Source: Cellulomonas hominis (GTDB lineage: Bacteria > Actinomycetota > Actinomycetes > Actinomycetales > Cellulomonadaceae). Taken from it: a stretch of DNA of 64,000 nt. A model generated the notes under the pieces. That model searched no databases, was not told the origin of the DNA, and saw only the letters and a list, made by a program, of their open reading frames with translations. The position numbers and the translations under genes are program-made. This document shows, in pieces, positions 43,225 to 51,447 of this stretch (its first letter is position 1; each line of letters opens with the position of its first letter). The DNA lies in NCBI RefSeq assembly GCF_014201095.1, contig NZ_JACHDN010000001.1, forward strand, positions 1,798,001 to 1,862,000, in the 5' to 3' direction.

Positions 43225-43737
43225 ATGTCCGCACGACCGACCGGGCGCTGCGAGCGCCGCGACGGCGTCGACCTGCTGGTCCTGGAGCGGGACCTCGACC
43301 TGCCGGTGCAGGAGGTCTGGGCCGCGGTCACCGACCCGGGCCGGCTCGCGCGCTGGTTCGGGACCTGGGACGGCGATCCCGCGTCGGGCCGGGTGCGCGT
43401 CCGGATGACCGCCGAGGGCGAGGACGTCGAGGCGGCCGAGTGGGAGGTCCGGGCCTGCGAGCCGCCGCACCGCGTGGCCCTGCACAGCGCGGACGCGTAC
43501 GGCGTGTGGGACGTCGAGCTCACGGTCGCGCCGGCGGGCGCCGGCGCGCGGCTCACGTTCGCGCAGGTCGTGCACGACCCCGCCGCGCTCGAGAACATCG
43601 GGCCGGGGTGGGACTGGTACCTGGACCGCCTCGTCGCGGCGGAGACCGGCGGGGACCCCGGGGCGCTGGACTGGGACGCGTACTACCCGGCCCTCGCCGC
43701 GCACTACCGGGCGGTCGCGTCGACCCTCGACCGGTAG
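43225..43737 (+). CDS. SRPBCC/AHSA1-family protein
   Basis: A 170-residue START-like (Bet v 1 fold) protein. The opening ERDLDLPVQEVWAAVTDP, followed by LARWFGTWDGDP, is the AHSA1 signature; WDVELTVAPAGAGARLTF and the C-terminal helix WDWYLDRL complete the fold. Such proteins bind hydrophobic ligands or modulate Hsp90, with no assigned activity here. GAGGAGG lies before ATG 43225. The 195 bases upstream, between it and the broken RHH gene, show nothing else. Confidence 0.85.
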   Translation: MSARPTGRCERRDGVDLLVLERDLDLPVQEVWAAVTDPGRLARWFGTWDGDPASGRVRVRMTAEGEDVEAAEWEVRACEPPHRVALHSADAYGVWDVELTVAPAGAGARLTFAQVVHDPAALENIGPGWDWYLDRLVAAETGGDPGALDWDAYYPALAAHYRAVASTLDR

Positions 43738-43787
43738 CGCGCGGCGGGCGGTGCGTGGCGGTCAGCGCGCGGCCGGCAGCGCGCGGC

Positions 43788-45128
43788 TCAGGCCAGCACG
43801 AACGTGTTCAGCGACCGCGGCGCCAGGGTGGCGGTGAACGCCCGGGACGGGTCCGCGGGGTCGGTGAACGCGAACGCCTCGGCGCGGTCGAGCGCGTTCT
43901 GCACGACGACGGCGAGCGAGCCGTCGGGGTTGAGGTACGCGGAGCCCTGGGCGCTCCACCGCCCGGTCACGCCGAGCCGGGCCGCGCCGGGGCGCACCGC
44001 CGCCGCGTAGTGCTTGAGCACGTAGTACTCCGGGTTCCGCATGAACGTGCGGGCGTCGGGGTCGACCGTGATCAGGGAGTTCTGCGGCCAGCCCCACGTG
44101 CTCAGGCCGCCGGGCTCGAGGGCCATGTTCCAGTACGTGTACCCGGTGGCGCCGTGCTGCAGGTAGTGCCGGACCAGGTGGAAGACGTACTCGGCGTCCT
44201 CCCACGCGTTGGACCCGAAGCCGCACTCGGACTCCGTCTGCATGATCTCCAGCTCGGGCCACGCCTCGCGGGTCCGGGCGATGGCGTGCTGCCCGGCCCA
44301 CTGGTACCCGATCCCGGCGATGTGCCGGCGGGCCTCGTCGTCGAACAGGATGTGGTCGACGTACCGGGCGTAGTTCGTCAGCTTCTGGCCGGTCGCGGTG
44401 AACGCCATGTCGTCCGGGCCGTTGAGGGTGCCGAGGAAGATCCGGGTCGGCAGCCCGGCCGCCTCGAACGCGGGGCCGAGGTGGTCGCGGATGAACACCC
44501 GCAGCTGCTCGGCGGTCCACACGCACGACGGGAACTTCTGGTCGGCGAACACCTCGTTCTGCACGTGCAGCTGGCTGACGGTGATCCCGCGCTCGGCGTA
44601 CGCCTGCACGAACCGCACGAGGTACCGCGCGTAGGCGTCGAGGTTCTCCGGCGTCATGACGAGCGTGCCGTGGTTGTACGCCGGGGGGTTCTTCATCCAG
44701 GTCGGCGGGCTCCACGGGGAGCAGTGCAGGACCATGTCCTCCTGGTACCGCTGGGCCCGGCGGATGAACGGGATGACCCGCTCCTCGTCCCGGTCGACGG
44801 AGAAGTGCTCGAGGGCGTGGTCCCCGGGCGTCTCGTCGTAGGAGTACCAGGACGTCGCGAAGTCGTTCGCGCCGACGGCCGAGCGGTTCACGCGGAGGTT
44901 CAGCTCGTCGGGGCTGAACAGCTCCCGGTAGACGGTCTCCTGGTCCTCCGGGGACAGGGCGCTGATCGCCCGGTGCCCGAGCTCGTTGAACGTGCCGCCG
45001 AACCCGTGCAGGGTCTGGCCGCGCTCCCCGGTGAGGGCGAGGCCCTTGCCGGCCGTCGCGCCGGGCGCGGGGGCGCCGCCGTCGGCCCACCGCCGGTCGG
45101 GGGTGGACACGGTCCACGTCGTCGTCAT
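43788..45128 (-). CDS. GH30-family glycoside hydrolase
   Basis: A 446-residue clan-A glycosidase without signal peptide. LHGFGGTFNELG opens the barrel. The acid/base is Glu192 in LHVQNEV and the nucleophile Glu299 in QTESECG; NPEYYVLKHYAAAVRPGA and the final beta-sandwich are typical of GH30. Family activities include beta-glucosylceramidase, beta-1,6-glucanase and beta-xylosidase; the operon with a sugar MFS transporter and the operator shared with GH43 favour an intracellular oligosaccharidase. It starts 11 bases after the MFS stop. Confidence 0.9.
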   Translation of the reverse strand: MTTTWTVSTPDRRWADGGAPAPGATAGKGLALTGERGQTLHGFGGTFNELGHRAISALSPEDQETVYRELFSPDELNLRVNRSAVGANDFATSWYSYDETPGDHALEHFSVDRDEERVIPFIRRAQRYQEDMVLHCSPWSPPTWMKNPPAYNHGTLVMTPENLDAYARYLVRFVQAYAERGITVSQLHVQNEVFADQKFPSCVWTAEQLRVFIRDHLGPAFEAAGLPTRIFLGTLNGPDDMAFTATGQKLTNYARYVDHILFDDEARRHIAGIGYQWAGQHAIARTREAWPELEIMQTESECGFGSNAWEDAEYVFHLVRHYLQHGATGYTYWNMALEPGGLSTWGWPQNSLITVDPDARTFMRNPEYYVLKHYAAAVRPGAARLGVTGRWSAQGSAYLNPDGSLAVVVQNALDRAEAFAFTDPADPSRAFTATLAPRSLNTFVLA

Positions 45129-45139
45129 GGCGGGCCCCT

Positions 45140-46426
45140 TCAGCGGACGGACCTGATGCGGGTGATCGCGAACGCGCCGAGCAGCGCGGCGGCGATCGAG
45201 ACCGGGAACACCAGGCCGTACCCGCCGGTCGCGACGACCAGCGCCGAGGTGATGAGCGGGCCGACGGTCTGGCCGGCCGTCGTCGACAGGTTGAGGATGC
45301 CGAGGTCCTTGCCGGCCTCCTCCTCGTTCGGCAGCACGTCGACGTTCAGCGCCTGGTCGACGGAGGTGTACACGCCGTACCCGAAGCCCGCGATCCCGGC
45401 GAACAGGAACATCCCCGCCGGGGTCGGCCAGACCCACGGCATCGCGATGCCGACGGCGAACAGCACGCTGGACACCACCACGGGGAGCTTGCGGCGGCCG
45501 ATGAGGTCGGACACCGGGCCGGACACGACCGAGCCGGCGAGGGACACGACCAGCAGGATCACGGACATCGTGGCGATGGTGACCTGGGCCTGCTCGGTGG
45601 TCTGCCCGACGTGGTCGCGGACGATGTAGAGCTGGTACGCCATGACCATCTGGTACGAGACCAGCATGAACAGGCGGCCGACGAACGCGAGGTAGAAGTC
45701 CGGGGCCTTGCGGGGCGGGCGGAACGACTTGAGGAGCTCGCCGAGGCCGCCGGCGGCCGGGGGCAGGTCGGTGGCGGGCTTCTCGCGGGGCCAGACGACG
45801 AGGGCGATGACGGCGGACAGGGCCATGAGCACGCCGCCGAGCACGAACCCGGGGACCGTGTGCGTGAGGAACACCGCGCCGATGAGCGCGCCGATCGGGG
45901 CACCGCCGGACAGGCCCGCGCCGTAGAAGGCGGACATCGTGCCGCGCAGCTTCGCCGGGACCCGGTCGGCCAGGACGGCGACCGCGGGTGCGAGCATCAT
46001 GTTGAGGCCGACCATGCAGAGGCAGTAGACGACGGTGATGGCCGCGGCACTGGTCAGGACCCCGATGGCGAACAGCGACGCGCCGCCGATCAGGCCTCCG
46101 GCGAGGATCCACGGGGCGCGGCGGCCGAACCGGCTGCGGCTGCGGTCCGACAGGTTGCCGAACACGAGGTTCGACACCAGGGACACGATCGCCGTGACGG
46201 CGCTGATGGTGCCGAGCAGGGTCTCGGGCGAGGCGACGCCGATGTCGAGCAGGCGCTGCGGCAGCAGCACCGCGGCGACGATCTGGAGGCCGATGATCCA
46301 CAGCCCGCCGAAGACGAAGAAGCCGGCGCCGAAGCGCAGCGTCCGGGCGCGGGTGAACGGGGTCCCGGTGTCGGGGGCGAGGTCGTCGCGCGCCGGGGCG
46401 GTGCCGGCGGCCAGTGTCGCGTCCAT
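45140..46426 (-). CDS. MFS sugar transporter
   Basis: A 428-residue protein with twelve hydrophobic helices. NLVFGNLSDRSRSRFGRRAP is the loop 2-3 motif and VSDLIGRRKLPVV its counterpart in the second half. NVDVLPNEEEAGKDLGILN is typical of the glycoside-type MFS carriers found next to intracellular glycosidases. It probably brings in the oligosaccharide that GH30 and GH43 split. ATG 46426 follows AGAAGG. The promoter carries the 12-base-pair palindromic operator. Confidence 0.9.
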   Translation of the reverse strand: MDATLAAGTAPARDDLAPDTGTPFTRARTLRFGAGFFVFGGLWIIGLQIVAAVLLPQRLLDIGVASPETLLGTISAVTAIVSLVSNLVFGNLSDRSRSRFGRRAPWILAGGLIGGASLFAIGVLTSAAAITVVYCLCMVGLNMMLAPAVAVLADRVPAKLRGTMSAFYGAGLSGGAPIGALIGAVFLTHTVPGFVLGGVLMALSAVIALVVWPREKPATDLPPAAGGLGELLKSFRPPRKAPDFYLAFVGRLFMLVSYQMVMAYQLYIVRDHVGQTTEQAQVTIATMSVILLVVSLAGSVVSGPVSDLIGRRKLPVVVSSVLFAVGIAMPWVWPTPAGMFLFAGIAGFGYGVYTSVDQALNVDVLPNEEEAGKDLGILNLSTTAGQTVGPLITSALVVATGGYGLVFPVSIAAALLGAFAITRIRSVR

Positions 46427-46492
46427 GCAAACCTTCTTCGGCCATGGGAGTCGGACGGCTCCACGTTGAGACGTCGTGGCACCGGGGCGCCA

Positions 46493-46520
46493 CCACTACC
46501 TACCGCATGGTAGGTAGTGG
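46493..46520. promoter_or_regulatory. 12-bp palindromic operator before the MFS-GH30 operon
   Basis: Perfect arms CCACTACCTACC (46493-46504) and GGTAGGTAGTGG (46509-46520) with a 4-base centre. On the coding (minus) strand a candidate -10 TACCAT falls in the centre. The core ACCTACC...GGTAGGT is the same as in front of the GH43 gene. Confidence 0.75.
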
Positions 46521-46571
46521 AGAAATTACGACCGACTGGTCGGGATGTCAAACGTCCTGCTGGGCCGCCCG

Positions 46572-47507
46572 TCAGAGCGCCAGGCCGGGGTCCGTCGTGA
46601 GCTCGACGGTGGCCCACACGTCGTACGGCAGCGCCTCCAACCGGTCGACGACCGCGTGCCGGACCCGGTCCTCGGCGGCCACGTCCCAGGGCCCCGGCTC
46701 CACGACGAAGTCCACCTCGACGTACAGCCGGCGTCCCAGCTTGGTCGCGCGCACCAGCGCCTCGGGCAGGTCGAACTCGGCCCGGGCCGCCGCCACCGCC
46801 GCGTCCACGGCGTGCGCGACCTCGGGCGGGGGAGCGCCCTCCAGGAGCTCGTGCATCCCGTCCCGGACGAGCCGCACCGGCAGCGGCGCGATCAGCACGA
46901 CGGCGAGCAGCAGCAGAACCGGGTCGACGTACCCGGCCGCCGTGGCGTGCCCGCCGCGGTCCAGCAGGGTCCCGACGACGCCGCCCAGCGCGACGCCCGC
47001 ACTCAGCCAGGCGCCCGCCCGCCAGGACACCACCTCCGCCAGGGCGAGCTCCGAGTCCGGCGCCCGGCGCCGCAGCCACGCGGCCACGCCGGCGCTGAGC
47101 ACCGCGGACGCGACGCCGTACGCCAGCAACCCGAGGGGGTCGCCGTCCGCGCCGCCGGCGACCAGCGTGCCGACCGCGTCCGCGACGCCGTACAGCAGCG
47201 TCGCGACCAGCGCCGCGCCCTGCATGGCCACCGCGAGCGGCGTCGCCGCGTGCCGGCCGAACGGGTACCGCCCTCCCGGTGCCTGCTCGGCGGCCCGGGA
47301 CGCGAGGGCCGAGACCCCGACCAGGGCGATGCCGGCCACCGTGTAGACGCCGTCGAACAGGATCACGCCCGAGCCCGCGACCACGCCCCACACGGCGGCG
47401 GCGGTGCCGATGACGCCCGCCGCGGCCGCCGAGCCGAGCAGGGCGGTCCGCTCGCGGCGCAGGGCGGCGGCGGTGCCGGGGACGGCGTCGGACGTGGCGT
47501 CGGGCAC
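46572..47507 (-). CDS. Cation diffusion facilitator-like transporter with altered metal site
   Basis: A 311-residue protein with six hydrophobic segments and a C-terminal ferredoxin-like domain (about 220-311), the CDF layout. The helix-2 region reads FDGVYTVAG, keeping the first Asp of the usual metal site but having Thr where the second Asp is expected, and the helix-5 HxxxD pair is not seen (SWRAGAW occupies that place). It may transport a different ion, or nothing. GTG 47507 has GGAGG six bases upstream. The 200 bases upstream of it contain no gene. Confidence 0.8.
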   Translation of the reverse strand: MPDATSDAVPGTAAALRRERTALLGSAAAAGVIGTAAAVWGVVAGSGVILFDGVYTVAGIALVGVSALASRAAEQAPGGRYPFGRHAATPLAVAMQGAALVATLLYGVADAVGTLVAGGADGDPLGLLAYGVASAVLSAGVAAWLRRRAPDSELALAEVVSWRAGAWLSAGVALGGVVGTLLDRGGHATAAGYVDPVLLLLAVVLIAPLPVRLVRDGMHELLEGAPPPEVAHAVDAAVAAARAEFDLPEALVRATKLGRRLYVEVDFVVEPGPWDVAAEDRVRHAVVDRLEALPYDVWATVELTTDPGLAL

Positions 47508-47709
47508 CGGTGACCTCCGGGTCGGCCCGCGGCGCGCGCACGGGGTCCGTCCGGGCAGTCTGGCGCGCGGCGCGCGGCCCCGTCGAGCGGCGGGGGGTGA
47601 TTGCCACCGCGGGTGCGCGCTCGCCATAGTGGCGAGGACGGCGCACCGGCCCGCGGGGCCACCGCGTCACGGGGGCGGGGGCGGGATGCGGCCGAGACGG
47701 CGGGCGGGA

Positions 47710-48453
47710 TCAGCTGTCGCCGGCGGCCGCCATGCGGTGCTCGAAGAACGTGAGCGCCTCGGGCAGGGTCGCCGTCGCGGTGGTCCACGAGTGCCCGAGC
47801 CCGGGCTCCACGACGAGCTCGACGTCCACGCCGCGGGCCTCGAGCCGCGCCGCGAGGTCGCGCGCCGTCCGGCCCACCTGACCGTCCGCCTCGCGCGAGC
47901 CGTACGCCAGGAGGACGCCGAGCGCGTGCGGCAGCGGCACGGTGTCCGCGTAGACGTCGGGCGAGTGCGCCGCGACGTCCGCCGGGCCGGCGAGCTGGTG
48001 CTCGCCGCCCGCCCCGGGCTCGCCGTAGGGCATCGTCGCGAGGATCGTGCCGTAGAGCTCCGGGTGCCGCAGACCCTGGTCCAGCGCGCAGTACGCCCCC
48101 GACGACATGCCGCCGATGCCGCGGTACCGCCAGTCGTCGGCGACCGGGTAGTGCGCGTCCACCCACGGCACGACGACGTCGGTGAGGTAGGTCTCGACCT
48201 GCGAGCCGCCGTGCGCCGAGTCGAGGCAGGACGACTCCGCGATGTCGACGGCGTTCACGTCGGGCGACACCACGATCACGGGGCGCACCCGTCCGCTGGT
48301 GACCAGGTCGTCCAGCACGCCGGGCAGGCCGGCGGCCATCCAGTCGTCCGACGAGCCGGGCGTCCCGTGCAGCAGGTACAGCACCGGGTAGCGGACGGCG
48401 CCGGACGGGTCGAAGCCCGGCGGGGTGTAGACCCAGGTCTCGCTGTCCGGCAT
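47710..48453 (-). CDS. Esterase-D-type alpha/beta hydrolase, probably missing its N-terminus
   Basis: A 247-residue hydrolase domain (PF00756-like). VLYLLHGTPGSSDDW is the oxyanion region, GGMSSGAY contains the GxSxG nucleophile serine and GLGHSW the catalytic His. Actinobacterial relatives usually have an N-terminal signal or several membrane helices before this domain. Here the domain begins almost at the first possible ATG (48453), and the sequence upstream belongs to the divergent DMT gene. There is no ribosome-binding site at that ATG. It is either a cytoplasmic short form or a truncated gene. Confidence 0.75.
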   Translation of the reverse strand: MPDSETWVYTPPGFDPSGAVRYPVLYLLHGTPGSSDDWMAAGLPGVLDDLVTSGRVRPVIVVSPDVNAVDIAESSCLDSAHGGSQVETYLTDVVVPWVDAHYPVADDWRYRGIGGMSSGAYCALDQGLRHPELYGTILATMPYGEPGAGGEHQLAGPADVAAHSPDVYADTVPLPHALGVLLAYGSREADGQVGRTARDLAARLEARGVDVELVVEPGLGHSWTTATATLPEALTFFEHRMAAAGDS

Positions 48454-48477
48454 CCGGAGGTCCGCGGGGACGGGGAC

Positions 48478-49257
48478 GTGGTGTCCACGATCCTGCAGGC
48501 CGTCGCCACCCGGCGGGCCTCCGGGCTCGCGGCCGTGCGGCAGCCGCTCGTCATCGGCGGGTTCGCGATCGACGGGGCGGCGTGGCTGCTGTCGCTGCTC
48601 GCGCTGGACCACCTGCCGCTGTTCGTGGTGCAGGCGGTGCTGGCGTCGTCGCTGGTCGTCGTGGTGCTGCTGGCCAGCCGGGTGCTCGGCGCGCGGCTGC
48701 GGCGGGCGGACCGCGCCGCGATCGGGGTCACGGTCGCCGCCCCCGTCGTGCTGGCCGCCGGGGCCGGGGAACAGCCGGCGCCCCCGCCGCCGGCCGGGTT
48801 CACGACCGCGATGCTGGCCGCCTCGGGGGCGCTCGCGGTCGCGGCCGTCGCGGCCGACCGGTCCGGGCCGCCGGTGCTGCTGGCCGTGCTCGGCGGCCTC
48901 GGGTACTCCGGCGCCGCGGTGGCCGCACGCGGGGCGCACGCGTCCGGCGGGCTGCTCGACACGCTCTGGCAGCCGCTCGCGCTGGTGATCGTGGTCTGCG
49001 GGGTCGTCGGGGCGCTGGCCTACCTGCGGGCGCTCGAGCGCGGGCCGGTCGGGGCGGTCGCGGCCGTCGTGTCGGTGCTCGAGGTCGTGGTCCCCGGCGC
49101 GATCGGGGTGCTGGTGCTCGACGACACCGTGCGTGCCGGCTGGGGGGTGCCGGTGCTGCTCGCGGTCGCCGCCGCCGTCGTCGCGTGCGGGGTGCTGGCC
49201 CTCAGCCCCGCGAACGAGGCGGCGTCCGCGGAGGAGGCCCCGGCCGGCCGGGGCTGA
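48478..49257 (+). CDS. DMT-type membrane protein (EamA-like), probably 5'-truncated
   Basis: A 259-residue membrane protein with about nine hydrophobic segments and the conserved opening STILQAVATRRASG, which in relatives is preceded by about 15-20 residues completing the first helix. Here the frame starts at GTG 48478 or 48481, right at the edge of the divergent esterase gene, so the first helix is incomplete. The remaining helices and the final helix pair (GVLVLDDTVRAGWGVPVLLA) look intact. GGAGG (48456-48460) is 17 bases upstream of the GTG, too far for a normal ribosome-binding site. Function unknown; possibly a metabolite transporter. Confidence 0.75.
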   Translation: MVSTILQAVATRRASGLAAVRQPLVIGGFAIDGAAWLLSLLALDHLPLFVVQAVLASSLVVVVLLASRVLGARLRRADRAAIGVTVAAPVVLAAGAGEQPAPPPPAGFTTAMLAASGALAVAAVAADRSGPPVLLAVLGGLGYSGAAVAARGAHASGGLLDTLWQPLALVIVVCGVVGALAYLRALERGPVGAVAAVVSVLEVVVPGAIGVLVLDDTVRAGWGVPVLLAVAAAVVACGVLALSPANEAASAEEAPAGRG

Positions 49258-49279
49258 CCGGGCCTCCCGCGCGGGTGCC

Positions 49280-50662
49280 TCAGGCGCCGAGCGCCGTCCC
49301 CGCGGGGATCTCGCCCGGGGCGCCGTCCGCCGGGACCGTCGCGTCGCCGGTGGCGACCACGTCCGCGCCGAACGTCCAGTCCCCGCGGACCGTGAGCGAC
49401 CGGGCGCCGCGCAGCGACGGGGCGCCCGCCGCGAACCGCTCCTCGAACCGGCCGACGGTCTTGTAGACCGCGGGGTCCAGGTCGACCAGCGGCGCCTTCC
49501 CGACCGCGAGCCGCAGCGTGCGGTCCTCGGCCAGGTCGTACGCGTCCGACCGGATGAGCAGCAGGTCGTTCGTCGTCTTCACCGGCAGGAACCGCTCGCG
49601 GCCCACCGCGATCGCCGTCGCGCCCTCGAACACCTCGATCGCGGCGCCCATCGCGGTCTCGACCTGGAACACCTCGGGCGACCCCGGGTCGGTGGGGTCG
49701 ACGGTCTTGACGTTCCGGATCAGGGGCAGGCCGAGCACCGCCCCGCGGGACTCCAGGGCCGCGGCGAGCTGCTCCAGGTCGAACCACAGGTTGTTCGTGT
49801 GGAAGTACGGGTGCCGGTGCTCGTCGGTGAAGTAGTCCATCTCCTCCGGCGGCGTCTGCGCGGTGTCCCGCAGGATCAGGCGGCCGTCCGACTTCCGGAC
49901 CGCCAGGTGCCCGCCCTTGCGGTCGGCCGCCGTGCGACGGCACACCTCCGCGGCGTACGGGGCGCCGGAGGCCGCGAACCAGCCGGCGATCGTCGGGTCC
50001 GGCGCCGCGCCCAGGTTGTCGGAGTTCGAGATCGAGGCGTACCGGAACCCGGCCTCCAGGAGCCGCCGCAGCACCCCGGACGCGAGCAGCGCCGTGTACA
50101 GGTCGCCGTGCCCCGGGGGGCACCACTCGAGCGTCGGGTCCGCCGGCCAGGAGACCGGGGTCAGGTCGTCGGTGCGGAGCTTCGGCTCCTGGTTCTGCAG
50201 GAAGTCCAGCGGCAGCCCGTCGACCTCCAGCCCGTCGTGCCGGGCGAGCGCGGCCAGGGAGTCGTCGCGCGTGCGGAACGAGTTCATCAGCACCAGCGGC
50301 AGCCGCACGCCGTGCTCGGCGCGGGCGTGCTGCACCTGCTCGACGATGAGGTCGAGGAACGACCGCCCGTCCCGCACCGGCAGCAGCGACTTCGCCTTGT
50401 CCATGCCCATCGACGTGCCGAGGCCGCCGTTCAGCTTGATGACCGCCGTGCGGCCGAACGCCTCGCGCGCCGCCTCGGGGTCGATCTCGACGTCCGCGAG
50501 CTGCGGGGGGTCGAGCAGGGGGTCGATCGTGTCCTCGGGGATGAGGCCGGTGGCCCCCGCCTCGAGCTCGCGGTAGTAGTGCGTGAAGACCTCGATCGCG
50601 GTGGGGTCGACGCCCGCCGCGGTCATCTTGTCCTGGGCCTGCCGGAGTCCGGAGTCGCTCAT
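49280..50662 (-). CDS. UTP-glucose-1-phosphate uridylyltransferase, eukaryotic-type (UDPGP family)
   Basis: A 460-residue UDP-glucose pyrophosphorylase of the eukaryote-like UDPGP family, not the short GalU type. KLNGGLGTSMGMDKAKSLLP (about 75-94) is the nucleotide-binding loop, HGDLYTALLASG and NSDNLGAAPDP the catalytic region, and a left-handed beta-helix-like C-terminus (from about 395) follows. It makes UDP-glucose for cell-envelope sugars and trehalose or glycogen. ATG 50662 has TAGGAT seven bases upstream (leaderless). Confidence 0.92.
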   Translation of the reverse strand: MSDSGLRQAQDKMTAAGVDPTAIEVFTHYYRELEAGATGLIPEDTIDPLLDPPQLADVEIDPEAAREAFGRTAVIKLNGGLGTSMGMDKAKSLLPVRDGRSFLDLIVEQVQHARAEHGVRLPLVLMNSFRTRDDSLAALARHDGLEVDGLPLDFLQNQEPKLRTDDLTPVSWPADPTLEWCPPGHGDLYTALLASGVLRRLLEAGFRYASISNSDNLGAAPDPTIAGWFAASGAPYAAEVCRRTAADRKGGHLAVRKSDGRLILRDTAQTPPEEMDYFTDEHRHPYFHTNNLWFDLEQLAAALESRGAVLGLPLIRNVKTVDPTDPGSPEVFQVETAMGAAIEVFEGATAIAVGRERFLPVKTTNDLLLIRSDAYDLAEDRTLRLAVGKAPLVDLDPAVYKTVGRFEERFAAGAPSLRGARSLTVRGDWTFGADVVATGDATVPADGAPGEIPAGTALGA

Positions 50663-50669
50663 ACGGGCG

Positions 50670-50675
50670 ATCCTA
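50670..50675 (-). promoter_or_regulatory. -10 element of the leaderless UDPGP gene
   Basis: TAGGAT on the minus strand ends seven bases before ATG 50662. Confidence 0.5.
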
Positions 50676-50717
50676 GGAACGAACGCGGGGGCGGGCACTC
50701 CCGTCCCGAGAGCTCCG

Positions 50718-51341
50718 TCAGCGCAGCGCGGGGCGCACCGGTGCGAGCGCGCGGTCCAGGAGGTCCGGCAGCCGGGTCCGGTCCGCGCCGGCGTGCGCCC
50801 ACGCCTCGACGGCCGCCACGAGCGCCCCGGCCCAGGCCGTGCCGGCGACGCGCGCGTGCAGCGGGTCGGTCCCGCGGGCGGCCGCGTAGCCGGCGAGGAC
50901 GGCGCCGAGGTCGGTGGTGCGGCGGGCGGCGGCCAGGCGCAGGTCGTCGCCGAGGCCCATCGCGTCGGCCTGGGTGAACGCCAGGGCCACGTGCTCCGCG
51001 GGCAGGTCGGCGGCGAGGTCGCGCAGCGCGGCGGCCAGCACGTCGCCGGCCGGGGTCGCGGGGTCGGCGGCCGCGAGGGAGGCCCGGAGCCGGTCGACCC
51101 GCTCGTCGAAGCCCGCCCAGAGCAGGTCCGCCTTGCCGGGGAAGTAGTTGAAGAACGTGCTGCGGGAGACGCCGGCGCGCTGGGTGATGTCCGCGACGGA
51201 CGTGGCGGCGTACCCGCGCTCGAGGAACAGCTCGCCGGCGGCCTCCTCGAGCATCGCGCGCGACGAGGCGGGCGGGCGTCCGGCGCGACCGGCGCGTCCG
51301 GCGCGGCCCGTGCGGGGCTGGCGGGGGTCGGCGGTCGGCAC
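50718..51341 (-). CDS. TetR-family transcriptional regulator
   Basis: A 207-residue regulator. A basic, disordered N-terminus (1-25) leads into the HTH (TSVADITQRAGVSRSTFFNYFPGKADLL, residues about 47-74; helix 3 is VSRSTFFNYF). The helical ligand domain has MetI/acyl-sensor-like composition. GTG 51341 is six bases after TACGAT, a leaderless promoter. It is divergent from the oligopeptide ABC operon and an operator-like palindrome lies between them, so it most likely represses that operon and perhaps itself. Confidence 0.88.
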   Translation of the reverse strand: MPTADPRQPRTGRAGRAGRAGRPPASSRAMLEEAAGELFLERGYAATSVADITQRAGVSRSTFFNYFPGKADLLWAGFDERVDRLRASLAAADPATPAGDVLAAALRDLAADLPAEHVALAFTQADAMGLGDDLRLAAARRTTDLGAVLAGYAAARGTDPLHARVAGTAWAGALVAAVEAWAHAGADRTRLPDLLDRALAPVRPALR

Positions 51342-51347
51342 CGCGTC

Positions 51348-51353
51348 ATCGTA
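51348..51353 (-). promoter_or_regulatory. -10 element of the leaderless tetR-type gene
   Basis: TACGAT on the minus strand ends six bases before GTG 51341. Confidence 0.5.
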
Positions 51354-51403
51354 GGACGAGCATCACACCGCCCGTGGGCAGCCGGGACGCCGCGGGCGAC
51401 CTA

Positions 51404-51424
51404 TTGTTGGACGCCGTACAACAA
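51404..51424. promoter_or_regulatory. TetR operator before the oligopeptide ABC operon
   Basis: Arms TTGTTGGACG (51404-51413) and CGTACAACAA (51415-51424) pair with a single mismatch around one base. A -10 box TATTGT (51402-51407) for the ABC operon overlaps the left arm, as expected for repression. Confidence 0.7.
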
Positions 51425-51447
51425 CGTCGCACCCTGAAGGTGGAGCC

